In this document: positions 53,919 through 63,018 of the stretch, in pieces
How the letters are laid out: each line of letters begins with the position of its first letter
How positions within the stretch are numbered: the first letter of the stretch is position 1
Notes under the pieces: generated by a model
What the model saw: the letters and a program-made list of their open reading frames with translations, nothing else
Database searches by the model: none
What the model was told of the DNA's origin: nothing
Assembly: GCA_027310725.1 (NCBI GenBank)
Contig: DAIDAG010000059.1
Span: forward strand, 62,001-126,000
Direction of reading: 5' to 3'
Length of the DNA: 64,000 nt
From: Sideroxydans sp.
GTDB lineage: Bacteria; Pseudomonadota; Gammaproteobacteria; Burkholderiales; Gallionellaceae
Translations under genes and position numbers: made by a program

Positions 53919-54668
53919 GTGGAGAGGCTGCCGATCAGGAAGTTGTTCCTTGCCGCCGTGGCGATATCCAATTCGGCCTGGGCCGGTCCGCCGTTCATGA
54001 CCGATGATCCAGAGCCGGTGAAATATCAGACCTGGGAAATCAATTACGCCATCTATAAGACGTGGCGCCAAGGATCAGCATCGGCAAACCTGCCCACCGT
54101 AGACATCAACTACGGAGCTACCCCCGACGTTCAACTGCACGTACAGCCGGGCTATTCCTACGAGGGCACGACGACAGGCAGGCACTGGGGCATTGACGAT
54201 ACCCAAGTCGGCGTGAAGTACCGGTTCCTGAATATCGAACAGGGAGATTCGTCGTTCATGGCAGGCATCTATCCGCTGCTCCAGATGCCGACCGGGAACA
54301 GGGGGCTTGGGCCCAATCGCGGCACAAGCCAGAGCTTCATTCCGCTCTGGCTGCAGCGCGACAGCGGCAAATGGACGATGTATGGCGGGGCAGGATACTG
54401 GATCAATCCCGGTGTCGGTTACAGGAACTCGGTCTACGTTGGAGGTGTGGTGCTTTACCAGGTCGCGCCATCACTCCAACTGGGAGTGGAGATTTTTCAT
54501 GAGACACCGGACGCCGTGGATGGGCAAAGCACGGTGGGTTTCAATCTGGGAGGAACCTGCAGTCTGACACGCGATTACAACTGGTTGTTTGCGGCCGGGA
54601 GAGGCCTGGTCAATGCTGCCGCCACGAACCAGCTTTCCGTTTATACGGCGCTGCAGGTGCTCTATTGA
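53919..54668 (+). CDS. outer-membrane transporter-like beta-barrel protein
   Basis: This protein of about 249 residues resembles the phenol-degradation (MetA)/transporter outer-membrane family. A signal peptide (KLFLAAVAISNSAWA) is followed by GPPFMTDDPEPVKYQTWEINYA and alternating beta strands (TPDVQLHVQPGYSY, TQVGVKYRF, FMAGIYPLLQMPTG). The start is uncertain: GTG at 53919 gives a short signal peptide, while a TTG at 53871 overlapping the previous stop is also possible. Overlap or near-overlap with the four-repeat membrane protein suggests a joint role. Confidence 0.8.
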   Translation: MERLPIRKLFLAAVAISNSAWAGPPFMTDDPEPVKYQTWEINYAIYKTWRQGSASANLPTVDINYGATPDVQLHVQPGYSYEGTTTGRHWGIDDTQVGVKYRFLNIEQGDSSFMAGIYPLLQMPTGNRGLGPNRGTSQSFIPLWLQRDSGKWTMYGGAGYWINPGVGYRNSVYVGGVVLYQVAPSLQLGVEIFHETPDAVDGQSTVGFNLGGTCSLTRDYNWLFAAGRGLVNAAATNQLSVYTALQVLY

Positions 54669-54735
54669 CGATCCCGTGATGCTTGAAATGAATTGAAGCA
54701 ACGCAACACCAAAACTTTGACTTGAAGGAGATGTG

Positions 54736-55287
54736 ATGGCAACTGGATGGAAGAACACAACTTTAAAATACGGATGGCTATCGATCTCACTGCACTGGAT
54801 CATGCTGCTGCTGATCGTTGCGACATATACCGCGATGGACATCAAATCGATCTTCCCGAAAGGCAGTTCCGGACGCGAGGTGATCGCGATCTGGCACTAC
54901 ACGTTCGGCCTGTCGGTCTTCTGCCTCGTCTGGCTGCGCCTGTTGGCGCGCCTTGCTGGCCAAGTGCCTGCAGTCCAACCGGCGTTGCCTGCCTTGCAGG
55001 CTCAATTGGCCAAGGTGGTGCATCTTGCGCTGTATGCCCTGATGATAGGCTTGCCTTTGCTGGGCTGGCTGACGCTCAGTGCCAGGGGGAAACCGGTGCC
55101 GTTCTTCGGCGCGGAGTTGCCGGCATTGGTCGACAAGAGCCAGGATGCGGCGAAGTGGCTGAAGGAAATTCACGAATCGCTGGCAACGGCAGGCTACTTC
55201 CTGATTGGTCTGCATGTGGCCGCTGCGCTTTATCACCACTTCGTGAAACGCGACAACACCCTGAAGCTGATGTTGCCCTGGCGTTGA
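54736..55287 (+). CDS. cytochrome b561 family protein
   Basis: This 183-residue membrane cytochrome b has four transmembrane helices. Haem-ligand histidines are visible in ISLHWIMLLLI, AIWHYTFGLSVF, VVHLALYALM and LHVAAALYHHF. Proteins of this family move electrons from quinol or other donors, and some pair with small periplasmic cytochromes such as the dihaem protein encoded at 25729. The ATG at 54736 has a strong AAGGAG site seven bases before it. A repeat hairpin separates it from the convergent sthA gene. Confidence 0.92.
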   Translation: MATGWKNTTLKYGWLSISLHWIMLLLIVATYTAMDIKSIFPKGSSGREVIAIWHYTFGLSVFCLVWLRLLARLAGQVPAVQPALPALQAQLAKVVHLALYALMIGLPLLGWLTLSARGKPVPFFGAELPALVDKSQDAAKWLKEIHESLATAGYFLIGLHVAAALYHHFVKRDNTLKLMLPWR

Positions 55288-55345
55288 ACGGAATGGCTGT
55301 GACGGGCAGCAATTGAGGTTTCTGTAATTGGCAACGTTACACAAA

Positions 55346-55390
55346 ACCTCCCACCTCGTCATTCCGGCGTAGGCCGGAATGACGGAGGTT
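55346..55390. repeat. CGTCATTCCGGCGTAGGCCGG hairpin repeat
   Basis: CGTCATTCCGGC-GTAG-GCCGGAATGACG (55357-55384) is a perfect 12-bp stem, with outer AACCTCC...GGAGGTT. This sequence type is a common dispersed repeat in proteobacteria. It lies between the convergent cytochrome b561 and transhydrogenase genes and may end transcription from both sides. Confidence 0.8.
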
Positions 55391-55421
55391 CGCAAAATTT
55401 GCGCAATGAATTATGGAAAGG

Positions 55422-56816
55422 TCAACAAGTGATCTTCCGCTGCTCCAGTTGATGCGTGCAGTCCAGCGCGGCGAGTTTGTAGCACTCTGCCAGCGTCGGA
55501 TAGTTGAAGACATTGCTGATCAGGTCGCGGACCGTGCCGTGCAGGTTCATCACCAGCTGGCCAATGTGGACGAGTTCGCTGGCCTGTTCGCCGACGATGT
55601 GCACGCCCAGAAGTTTCTCGTTGCGCGCATCCACGATCAGTTTCAGCATGCCCTGCGCATCGCCGATGATCTGGCCGCGCGCGCTGTCCTTGAAGTTGGC
55701 GCGTCCGACGACACAGGGGATGTTCTGCTGGTGGACTTCCTTTTCGGTCATGCCGACGTAGGAGATTTCCGGAATGGTGTAGACCGCCATCGGCAGGTTG
55801 TCCGCCGTGACATATTCGGCGCCGCCCAGGGCATGCAGCACGGCGGCGCGTCCCTGTTCCATTCCGGTGGAGGCGAGGGCGGGACGGCCGATCAGGTCAC
55901 CCACGGCGTAGATGTGCGGCACGCTGGTCTGGAAATGCCGGTCGACCCCGATCCAGCCGTCCTGCACGCTGACGCCGGCCGCGGTCAGGTTCAGGCCGCC
56001 GCTGTTGGGTTCCCTGCCCTGTGCGTAGAGCACCGCATCGGCACGAATCTGTTTGCCGCTTTCCAATACCGTGACTGTCCCGTTGCCTTCATGGCGTATC
56101 TCCGCAACGCGCTCCCGCATGTGGAACGTGACGCCCATGCCGAGGAAGCTGTCGGCCAGCACGCCGACGACATCCTCGCTCAGGTACTCCAGCAATTGCG
56201 CGTGACTGTCCACCACGCAGACTTGCACGCCCAGGGCGGCAAAGATCGAGACGAATTCACAGGCTATGACTCCGCCACCCACGACGAGCAGGCTGTCCGG
56301 CAGGTGGCGAAGATTCAGGATCGAGGTCGAATCCAGCACCGTCTTTTTATCGAAGGGAACGTTGGCGGGACGGCGCGGCCTGGAACCGCAGGCAAGAATG
56401 ATGATCTCGGCGGAGATATGGCGGGTGTTGCCTGCAGTGTCGTCGACCTGCACCGTGTGCGCGTCGACGAACGAGGCTTCGCCCGGGATCAGTGCCACGC
56501 CGTGGCGCAACAGGCGCTGCAGGATCACCGACTCCTGCTGTGCGATCACGGCTTCCTTGCGGCGCACCGCGTCCGCCAGCAAGCCGTGGCGGCTGCGGCC
56601 GTCGGGCGCGAGCGCCTGACGCATGCCGCCGGAGCGCGAAAGCAGGTACGATACTTCGCGCATGGCTTTGCTGGGTATGGTGCCGGTCTGCAATCCCGCG
56701 CCGCCGATCTTGGGTTTGCGTTCGACGATCGCGGCACGCTTGCCCATGCGCGCCGCCTGCCAGGCTGCATGTTGGCCGGCGGGGCCGGAACCGATGATGA
56801 GTACGTCGTAGTCCAT
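55422..56816 (-). CDS. sthA: soluble pyridine nucleotide transhydrogenase (SthA-like)
   Basis: This 464-residue FAD flavoprotein of the disulphide-reductase family interconverts NADH and NADPH. The FAD motif GSGPAGQHAA is at the N-terminus and the NAD motif VVGGGVIACEFVSIFAALG is near residue 180. The second FAD motif (IYAVGDLIG) and the C-terminal YPTLAECYKLAALD match SthA. The redox-active cysteine pair of related reductases is absent: the segment reads GGAGLQTGTIPSK, as expected for SthA, which lacks the pair. It lies downstream of metG on the same strand, 155 bases away. Confidence 0.88.
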   Translation of the reverse strand: MDYDVLIIGSGPAGQHAAWQAARMGKRAAIVERKPKIGGAGLQTGTIPSKAMREVSYLLSRSGGMRQALAPDGRSRHGLLADAVRRKEAVIAQQESVILQRLLRHGVALIPGEASFVDAHTVQVDDTAGNTRHISAEIIILACGSRPRRPANVPFDKKTVLDSTSILNLRHLPDSLLVVGGGVIACEFVSIFAALGVQVCVVDSHAQLLEYLSEDVVGVLADSFLGMGVTFHMRERVAEIRHEGNGTVTVLESGKQIRADAVLYAQGREPNSGGLNLTAAGVSVQDGWIGVDRHFQTSVPHIYAVGDLIGRPALASTGMEQGRAAVLHALGGAEYVTADNLPMAVYTIPEISYVGMTEKEVHQQNIPCVVGRANFKDSARGQIIGDAQGMLKLIVDARNEKLLGVHIVGEQASELVHIGQLVMNLHGTVRDLISNVFNYPTLAECYKLAALDCTHQLEQRKITC

Positions 56817-56845
56817 GTTGGGTTGTCCGCTATGAAAGTATCAAT

Positions 56846-56957
56846 CCGTTCGCCTTGAGCTTGTCGAAGGGTGGGCTCTTCAGTTACTGCCTGCGCCGTT
56901 TCCGCTCATGGTTCGACAGGCCTGTCCTGAGTACATCGAAGGGCTCACCACGAGCGG
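56846..56957. repeat. CCGTTCGCCTTGAGCTTGTCGA repeat pair
   Basis: The metG-sthA gap holds CCGTTCGCCTTGAGCTTGTC and an inverted partner (TTCGACAGGCCTGTCCTGAG...CATCGAAGGGCTCACCACGAGCGG). It belongs to the same word family as 46199-46393. Confidence 0.7.
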
Positions 56958-56971
56958 AGTTTTTTGTCGAA

Positions 56972-59044
56972 TTACTTGATGCGCATGCCGGGCTGCGCGC
57001 CCGCATCCGGCGACAGGATGAACAGTCCCGGCGTCTCTCCAGAAGCCGCCAGCACCATGCCCTCCGACAGGCCGAACTTCATCTTGCGCGGCGCGAGGTT
57101 GGCGACCATCACCGTCATGCGGCCTTTCAGCTTTTCCGGGTCGTAGACCGATTTGATGCCGGCGAACACGGTGCGCGGTTGCGCTTCGCCGATATCCAGC
57201 GTCAGCTTCAACAGCTTTTCCGCACCTTCTACATGCTCGGCATTCACGATGTGCGCCACGCGCAGGTCGATCTTGCTGAAGTCGTCGATGCTGATGGTTT
57301 CGGCGATCGGTGTGATGGCGTGTTGCTGGTGCTCGGCGTGGCGTGTTTCAGAATGCGATTCGGTCATAGGCTTCAGGCTTTCCTGGTTGGCGGCGACCAT
57401 GGCTTCGATCAGCTTGGGATCGAGGCGGGCGGCCAGATGTTGGTATGGCTTGATTTCATGTCCTTCGCTCAATACTGTGAGTGAAGGCTGCCACCTGAGA
57501 GGATCGATATTTAGAAAATCTTCAATCTGCTCAGCTAATTTCGGCAACACAGGCTTGAGGTAAAGAGTGAGCAAACGAAAGACGTTTAGGCTTGTGCTGC
57601 ATACTTCATGCAAACGAGTTGTTTGAGTTCCATCCTTCGCAAGTACCCATGGTTTGTTGGAGTCTACATACTGGTTTGCCAAGTCTGTGATGCGCATGAT
57701 TTCTCGAATAGCCCTGGAAAAATCACGAGCATCGTAGGAGGCTGAAATTTCGGCTGTGGCCTCGTGAATTTGATTTAGCAACTCACGATCTTCTTGACTG
57801 GAGCGCAGTGTCAACTTGCCCGCAAAGTGCTTAGTGATAAACCCTGCACTACGGCTCGCGATATTGATGTACTTCCCGATCAAGTCGCTATTCACCTTCG
57901 CCACGAAGTCTTCGAGATTGAGGTCGATGTCTTCCATCGTGCCGTTGAGTTTGGCGGCATAGTAGTAGCGCAGGTATTCGGTGTTCTTGATGTGGTCGAC
58001 ATAGCTGCGTGCGGTAATGAAGGTGCCGCGCGATTTGCTCATCTTCTCGCCGTTCACGGTGAGGAAGCCGTGCGCGAACAGCTTGGTCGGTGTGCGGAAA
58101 CCGGCGTGTTGCAGCATGGCGGGCCAGAACAGGGCGTGGAAATACAGGATATCCTTGCCGATGAAATGGTAAAGCTCGGCATCCGAGCCTTGCTTCCAGT
58201 AGTTGTCGAAATCGATGCCGCTCTTTGCGCACAGTTGCTTGAAGCTGCCCATGTAACCGACCGGCGCATCCAGCCAGACGTAGAAATACTTGCCCGGCGC
58301 ATCGGGAATCTCGAAGCCGAAGTAGGGTGCGTCGCGCGAGATGTCCCAGTCGGTCAGTTTGTTCTCGCCTTCGGCGCCCAGCCATTCCTGCATCTTGTTG
58401 GCGGCTTCGGGCTGCAGTGCGCCGCTGCGCGTCCATTCGCGCAGAAACTGCTGGCAACTGGCGGCGGATAGTTTGAAGAAATAATGGTCGGAGTTGCGCA
58501 ATTCCGGCTTCGCGCCGGATACGGCGGAGAAGGGGTTGATCAGGTCGGTCGGGGCATAGGCCGCGCCGCATACCTCGCAGTTGTCGCCGTACTGGTCCTT
58601 GGCATGACACTTGGGGCATTCGCCCTTGATGAAGCGGTCCGGCAGGAACATGTTCTTGACCGGGTCGTAATACTGCTCGATGGAACGCACCTCGATCAGG
58701 CCGTTGGCTTTCAGCGTGCGGTAGATGCCCTGGGCGGACTCTTTGGTCTCGTTGGAATTGGTTGAGCCGTAGTTGTCGAAAGCCACATGAAAGGCGGCAA
58801 AATCGTCGTAATGTTCCTGCCAGACGCGGGCGATCAGCTGTTCCGGCGTGATGCCTTCCTTTTCGGCGCGCAGCATGATGGGCGTGCCGTGGGTGTCGTC
58901 GGCGCAGACGTAATGGCAGGTGTTGCCGCGCATCTTCTGGAAGCGGACCCAGATATCGGTCTGGATGTATTCGACGAGGTGGCCTAAGTGGATGCTTCCA
59001 TTGGCATATGGAAGGGCGGAGGTAACGAGGATTTTACGCGGCAT
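56972..59044 (-). CDS. metG: methionyl-tRNA synthetase
   Basis: MetG charges tRNA-Met. The 690-residue product starts with [15 protein letters not shown] (HIGH motif as HLGH). It has the zinc knuckle [18 protein letters not shown], the catalytic KMSKS loop (GEKMSKSRG) and a C-terminal tRNA-binding OB domain ([17 protein letters not shown]...). The start at 59044 (MPRKILVT) is the family start; the frame stays open further upstream. Bases about 57480-57900, coding for the anticodon-binding region (about residues 381-521), are visibly more AT-rich than the rest of the gene. Confidence 0.96.
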   Translation of the reverse strand: MPRKILVTSALPYANGSIHLGHLVEYIQTDIWVRFQKMRGNTCHYVCADDTHGTPIMLRAEKEGITPEQLIARVWQEHYDDFAAFHVAFDNYGSTNSNETKESAQGIYRTLKANGLIEVRSIEQYYDPVKNMFLPDRFIKGECPKCHAKDQYGDNCEVCGAAYAPTDLINPFSAVSGAKPELRNSDHYFFKLSAASCQQFLREWTRSGALQPEAANKMQEWLGAEGENKLTDWDISRDAPYFGFEIPDAPGKYFYVWLDAPVGYMGSFKQLCAKSGIDFDNYWKQGSDAELYHFIGKDILYFHALFWPAMLQHAGFRTPTKLFAHGFLTVNGEKMSKSRGTFITARSYVDHIKNTEYLRYYYAAKLNGTMEDIDLNLEDFVAKVNSDLIGKYINIASRSAGFITKHFAGKLTLRSSQEDRELLNQIHEATAEISASYDARDFSRAIREIMRITDLANQYVDSNKPWVLAKDGTQTTRLHEVCSTSLNVFRLLTLYLKPVLPKLAEQIEDFLNIDPLRWQPSLTVLSEGHEIKPYQHLAARLDPKLIEAMVAANQESLKPMTESHSETRHAEHQQHAITPIAETISIDDFSKIDLRVAHIVNAEHVEGAEKLLKLTLDIGEAQPRTVFAGIKSVYDPEKLKGRMTVMVANLAPRKMKFGLSEGMVLAASGETPGLFILSPDAGAQPGMRIK

Positions 59045-59143
59045 ATTGCAAGATTCCCTGGATAAGACGCGATTGTAGCAAAACCCGCACACGGCTGCGG
59101 AATTGGGTAAAATCGCGCCCGCACAAACCCTCAAGGAAGCTAG

Positions 59144-59710
59144 ATGAGCATCAAGGCAGACAAATGGATACGCCGCATGGCGGAACAGCACGGCATGATC
59201 GAGCCGTTCGAACCGAACCAGGTGAAGGAAGTGGACGGCAAGAAGATCGTATCCTACGGCACCTCAAGCTACGGTTACGACATCCGCTGCGCGCGCGAAT
59301 TCAAGCTGTTCACCAACATCAACAGCACCATCGTCGACCCCAAGAACTTTGACCCGAATTCGTTCGTGAACGTGGAAGCCGATTATTGCGTGATCCCGCC
59401 CAATTCGTTCGCGCTGGCGCGCACGGTCGAATACTTCCGTATCCCGCGCAACGTGCTGACCATCTGCCTCGGCAAGTCGACCTACGCGCGTTGCGGCATC
59501 ATCGTCAACGTCACGCCGTTCGAACCGGAATGGGAAGGCTATGTGACGCTGGAGTTCTCCAATACCACGCCCTTGCCCGCGAAGATCTACGCCAATGAAG
59601 GCGTGGCGCAGGTACTGTTCTTCGAGAGCGACGAAGTGTGCGAGACCTCGTACAAAGACCGCGGCGGCAAGTATCAGGGCCAGGTCGGTGTCACGCTGCC
59701 GAAGACCTGA
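59144..59710 (+). CDS. dcd: dCTP deaminase
   Basis: Dcd converts dCTP to dUTP, the precursor of dUMP for thymidylate synthesis. The 188-residue length and motifs fit the family: [18 protein letters not shown] near the N-terminus, [23 protein letters not shown] containing the catalytic glutamate, and [11 protein letters not shown] toward the end. It is divergent from metG, with 99 bases between starts. A palindromic repeat follows. Confidence 0.96.
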   Translation: MSIKADKWIRRMAEQHGMIEPFEPNQVKEVDGKKIVSYGTSSYGYDIRCAREFKLFTNINSTIVDPKNFDPNSFVNVEADYCVIPPNSFALARTVEYFRIPRNVLTICLGKSTYARCGIIVNVTPFEPEWEGYVTLEFSNTTPLPAKIYANEGVAQVLFFESDEVCETSYKDRGGKYQGQVGVTLPKT

Positions 59711-59729
59711 GATGCTTAACCCCCTTTCT

Positions 59730-59800
59730 GCCACAGAGACCACAGAGTACACAGAGAGAGTGAGCATGGCTTTCTCTGTGATCTCTGTGTACTCTGTGGC
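59730..59800. repeat. CACAGAG palindromic repeat, copy 2
   Basis: GCCACAGAGACCACAGAGTA at the left and TCTCTGTGTACTCTGTGGC at the right form an inverted repeat of the same family as 3134-3211. It lies between dcd and a small gene. Confidence 0.8.
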
Positions 59801-59819
59801 TATTTAGGTTTTGACGGCA

Positions 59820-60041
59820 ATGATCGCTGAACAACAAATCATCTGGCGCACTCCCGAGGGCAAGATCGTCGCCTGCGTGGAGAAGAACAAGGTGTTGCAG
59901 GAGAACCTCGCCGAGATACGCCAGGTCTGCCAGGATGCGCTCGAAGATGCGGTGCTCATGGGCTGCGACGAGCAGCAGTTCCTTCAAGTGTTGGCCGGGC
60001 TGGTCGCTCACCTCAAGAACCCCTATCCGCCACGCGAATAG
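59820..60041 (+). CDS. small conserved-looking hypothetical protein
   Basis: This 73-residue acidic protein (IAEQQIIWRTPEGKIVACVEKNKVLQENLAEIRQVCQDALEDAVLMGCDEQQFLQVLAGLVAHLKNPYP) is unrecognised by name. It looks like a folded, mostly helical protein with the codon use of core genes. An upstream in-frame TTG is possible, but ATG 59820 is the natural start, 19 bases after the repeat. It lies downstream of dcd on the same strand. Confidence 0.65.
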   Translation: MIAEQQIIWRTPEGKIVACVEKNKVLQENLAEIRQVCQDALEDAVLMGCDEQQFLQVLAGLVAHLKNPYPPRE

Positions 60042-60125
60042 CGCCTTTCGTATTTACCCCGTCGCCTATAAAACCTGCGACAATCCGCGCCACTTTAATC
60101 TGTAACCCCCTGTAGGGAGCTATCC

Positions 60126-60260
60126 ATGAAGTTCAATTTTAGTTACGACATCACATTGGCTTGCAGTCAATATGAGTCTTCACTGAAATCTCACCTCTTA
60201 TCCAGTATTCTGGGTTCGCAAAGTGTCGTTCATTGCCATAAATTGAGGTACTCAAGATGA
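60126..60260 (+). CDS. 44-residue upstream ORF overlapping the decarboxylase start
   Basis: An ORF with a good ribosome-binding site (AGGGAG, 7 bases before ATG) encodes MKFNFSYDITLACSQYESSL, then 24 more residues ending HKLRYSR. Its stop TGA overlaps the ATG of the decarboxylase (ATGA), the arrangement of a translationally coupled leader. Its first five codons repeat those of the decarboxylase (MKFNF) with one base difference over 15. The rest is AT-rich and unlike a known protein. Whether it is a leader peptide or the result of an insertion with a 15-bp duplication is discussed in the findings. Confidence 0.45.
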   Translation: MKFNFSYDITLACSQYESSLKSHLLSSILGSQSVVHCHKLRYSR

Positions 60261-62503
60261 AATTCAATTTTCCCATCATCATCATCGACGAAGATTATCG
60301 TTCGGAGAATGCCAGCGGTCACGGCATACGCGCGCTGGCGGAAGCGATCGAGAAAGAGGGCATCGAAGTTGTCGGCATGACCAGTTATGGCGATCTGACT
60401 TCTTTCGCGCAGCAGCAGAGCCGCGCGTCGGCTTTCGTGCTGTCCATCGACGATGAGGAGTTCGGTGGGGGCAGCGAGGAAGAAACGGAAGTCGCGTTGC
60501 GTACCCTGCGCGCGTTCGTGGAAGAGATCCGTTTCAAGAACGCCGACATTCCGATCTACCTGTACGGGGAGACGCGCACCTCGCGCCACATTCCGAACGA
60601 CATTCTGCGCGAGCTGCACGGCTTCATCCACATGCACGAGGACACGCCGGAATTTGTGGCACGCCACATGATCCGTGAAGCGAAGTCATACATGGATTCG
60701 CTGGCGCCACCGTTCTTCCGCGCGCTGGTGGACTACGCGCAGGACGGTTCATATTCCTGGCACTGTCCCGGACACTCCGGCGGCGTCGCGTTCCTGAAAT
60801 CGCCGGTAGGGCGCATGTTTCACCAGTTCTTCGGCGAGAACATGCTGCGTGCCGATGTGTGCAACGCGGTGGATGAACTGGGGCAACTGCTCGATCACAC
60901 CGGTCCGGTCGCGGCTTCCGAGCGCAACGCGGCGCGCATTTTCAATGCCGACCACCTGTTCTTCGTTACTAACGGCACCTCGACCTCCAACAAGATCGTG
61001 TGGCACTCGATGGTGGCGCCGGACGACATCGTGGTCGTGGACCGCAACTGCCACAAGTCCATCCTGCATGCGATCATGATGACCGGCGCGGTGCCCGTGT
61101 TCCTGACGCCGACGCGCAACAACTTCGGCATCATCGGGCCGATCCCCAAATCGGAATTCGAGCCTGAGACCATCCAGAAGAAGATCGATGCCAACCCGTT
61201 CATCAAGGACAAGACCAAGAAGCCGCGCATTCTGACCATCACTCAGAGCACTTACGACGGCGTGATGTACAACGTGGAAATGCTGAAGGCGATGCTGGAC
61301 GGCAAGATCGATGCGCTGCATTTCGACGAAGCCTGGCTGCCGCACGCGGCGTTCCACGATTTTTACATGAGTATGCACGCCATCGGGCGCGGCCGTCCGC
61401 GCGCCAAGGAATCCATGATCTTCTCCACGCAATCCACGCACAAATTGCTGGCCGGCTTGAGCCAGGCCTCGCAGATTCTGGTGCGCGACAGCGATACGCG
61501 CAAGCTCGATCGCGACTGCTTCAATGAAGCCTACCTCATGCACACCTCCACTTCGCCGCAGTACGCCATCATCGCCTCGTGCGACGTGGCGGCGGCGATG
61601 ATGGAACCGCCGGGCGGTACGGCGCTGGTGGAAGAAAGCATCTGCGAGGCGCTCGATTTTCGCCGCGCCATGCGCAAGGTGGATGCCGAGTTTGGCGCGG
61701 ACTGGTGGTTCAAGCTGTGGGGCCCCGACTACCTGTCGGAAGAAGGCATGGCCGAGCGCGAAGACTGGGTGCTGCGCACCGAGGATCGCTGGCACGGCTT
61801 CGGCAAACTCGCCGAAGGCTTCAACATGCTCGATCCGATCAAGGCGACCGTCATCACGCCGGGGCTGGATGTCGACGGCGATTTTGCCGACAGCGGCATC
61901 CCGGCCAGCATCGTCACCAAATACCTCGCCGAGCACGGCGTGGTGGTGGAGAAATGCGGCTTGTATTCCTTCTTCATCATGTTCACCATCGGCATCACCA
62001 AGGGCCGCTGGAACACCATGGTGACCGAGCTGCAGCAGTTCAAGGACGACTACGACAAGAACCAGCCGCTGTGGCGCGTGCTGCCCGAGTTCATTGCCAA
62101 GAATCCGCGTTACGAGAAGATCGGCCTGCGCGACCTGTGCGACCAGATCCACGGCATCTACAAGGCCAACGATGTGGCGCGCCTGACCACCGAGATGTAT
62201 CTGTCCAGCATGGAGCCGGCGATGAAACCGTCGGATGCGTTTGCCAAAATGGCGCACGGAGAAATCGATCGCGTTTCCATCGACGACCTGGAAGGGCGTA
62301 TCACCGCGGTGTTGCTGACACCCTATCCGCCGGGCATTCCCCTGCTGATCCCGGGTGAGCGCTTCAACAAGACCATCGTCGATTACCTCAAGTTTGCGCG
62401 TGATTTCAACAGGCGGTTCCCCGGTTTCGAGACCGATATTCACGGACTTGTGGCGGACAAAGGCAACGGAGATTGCGTGTACTACGTCGACTGCGTTAAA
62501 TAG
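60257..62503 (+). CDS. Arg/Lys/Orn decarboxylase (fold-type I, AdiA/SpeF family)
   Basis: This 748-residue PLP enzyme decarboxylates a basic amino acid, most likely arginine, lysine or ornithine. An N-terminal wing domain (receiver-like, about 1-130) precedes the PLP domain with SWHCPGHSGGVAFLKSP, the FFVTNGTSTSNKIV phosphate-binding region, DEAWLPHAAFHDFY and the Schiff-base lysine in STQSTHKLLAGLSQ. The C-terminal domain ends in a typical LLTPYPPGIPLLIPGER motif. Substrate choice cannot be read from sequence by eye. Its start is shared with the upstream ORF stop; a GAGG site lies 11 bases before the ATG. Confidence 0.93.
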   Translation: MKFNFPIIIIDEDYRSENASGHGIRALAEAIEKEGIEVVGMTSYGDLTSFAQQQSRASAFVLSIDDEEFGGGSEEETEVALRTLRAFVEEIRFKNADIPIYLYGETRTSRHIPNDILRELHGFIHMHEDTPEFVARHMIREAKSYMDSLAPPFFRALVDYAQDGSYSWHCPGHSGGVAFLKSPVGRMFHQFFGENMLRADVCNAVDELGQLLDHTGPVAASERNAARIFNADHLFFVTNGTSTSNKIVWHSMVAPDDIVVVDRNCHKSILHAIMMTGAVPVFLTPTRNNFGIIGPIPKSEFEPETIQKKIDANPFIKDKTKKPRILTITQSTYDGVMYNVEMLKAMLDGKIDALHFDEAWLPHAAFHDFYMSMHAIGRGRPRAKESMIFSTQSTHKLLAGLSQASQILVRDSDTRKLDRDCFNEAYLMHTSTSPQYAIIASCDVAAAMMEPPGGTALVEESICEALDFRRAMRKVDAEFGADWWFKLWGPDYLSEEGMAEREDWVLRTEDRWHGFGKLAEGFNMLDPIKATVITPGLDVDGDFADSGIPASIVTKYLAEHGVVVEKCGLYSFFIMFTIGITKGRWNTMVTELQQFKDDYDKNQPLWRVLPEFIAKNPRYEKIGLRDLCDQIHGIYKANDVARLTTEMYLSSMEPAMKPSDAFAKMAHGEIDRVSIDDLEGRITAVLLTPYPPGIPLLIPGERFNKTIVDYLKFARDFNRRFPGFETDIHGLVADKGNGDCVYYVDCVK

Positions 62504-62557
62504 CGGTTTCCACGTTTCATGCCCGGGGGCTGACATAGAGAATGCCAGGTACGGCAT

Positions 62558-62980
62558 ATGAGTGAAGACAACGACAAGCTGCGCATCGACAAATGGCTGT
62601 GGGCGGCCCGCTTCTTCAAGACGCGCAGCCTTGCTGTCGATGCCGTGGAAGCCGGCCGGGTGACGATGAACGAGGCGCGCATCAAGCCCGCCAAAGCCAT
62701 CGGCCCCGGCGACCATCTGGTCATCCGCCTCGGGCAATATCATTTCGAAGTCGAAGTACTGGGACTTTCCAACAAGCGGGGTCCCGCATCGGAAGCGCAG
62801 AAGCTTTACCGCGAAAGCGATGAAAGCAAAGTGCGGCGGGCCGAGATCGCCGCGAATCTCAAGGCACTGCCGCAACCGGCATTCAAGGGCAGACCGACCA
62901 AACGTGACCGGCGCGAGATAGAGCGTTTCGAATCCACAACCGGCCGCAGCTCGAAGAGCGCGTGGGGCGATTTCGAGTAA
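62558..62980 (+). CDS. hslR: heat-shock protein 15 (ribosome-associated S4-domain protein)
   Basis: Hsp15 binds stalled 50S subunits that carry peptidyl-tRNA. The 140-residue protein has the S4 RNA-binding domain at the N-terminus (LRIDKWLWAARFFKTRSLAVDAVEAGRV) and a basic C-terminal tail (GRPTKRDRREIERFESTTGRS). The start is preceded by a weak AGGTACGGCAT site. It lies 54 bases after the decarboxylase gene. Confidence 0.9.
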   Translation: MSEDNDKLRIDKWLWAARFFKTRSLAVDAVEAGRVTMNEARIKPAKAIGPGDHLVIRLGQYHFEVEVLGLSNKRGPASEAQKLYRESDESKVRRAEIAANLKALPQPAFKGRPTKRDRREIERFESTTGRSSKSAWGDFE

Positions 62981-63018
62981 CGGGGTTGGTGCCGCAACTT
63001 TCATGGCCACTATTCAAT

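Noticed and set aside
55422-56816. Dihydrolipoamide dehydrogenase or mercuric reductase
   Set aside because: The active-site cysteine pair is missing and the C-terminus matches SthA, with no lipoyl-complex genes nearby.
55413-56858. Plus-strand open frame opposite sthA
   Set aside because: The minus strand encodes a complete SthA-like flavoprotein with all cofactor motifs; the plus frame is a GC-driven shadow.
60749-63010. Long minus-strand open frame opposite the decarboxylase and hslR
   Set aside because: It is antisense to well-supported genes, rich in Val/His/Arg, and has no recognisable domain or start context.
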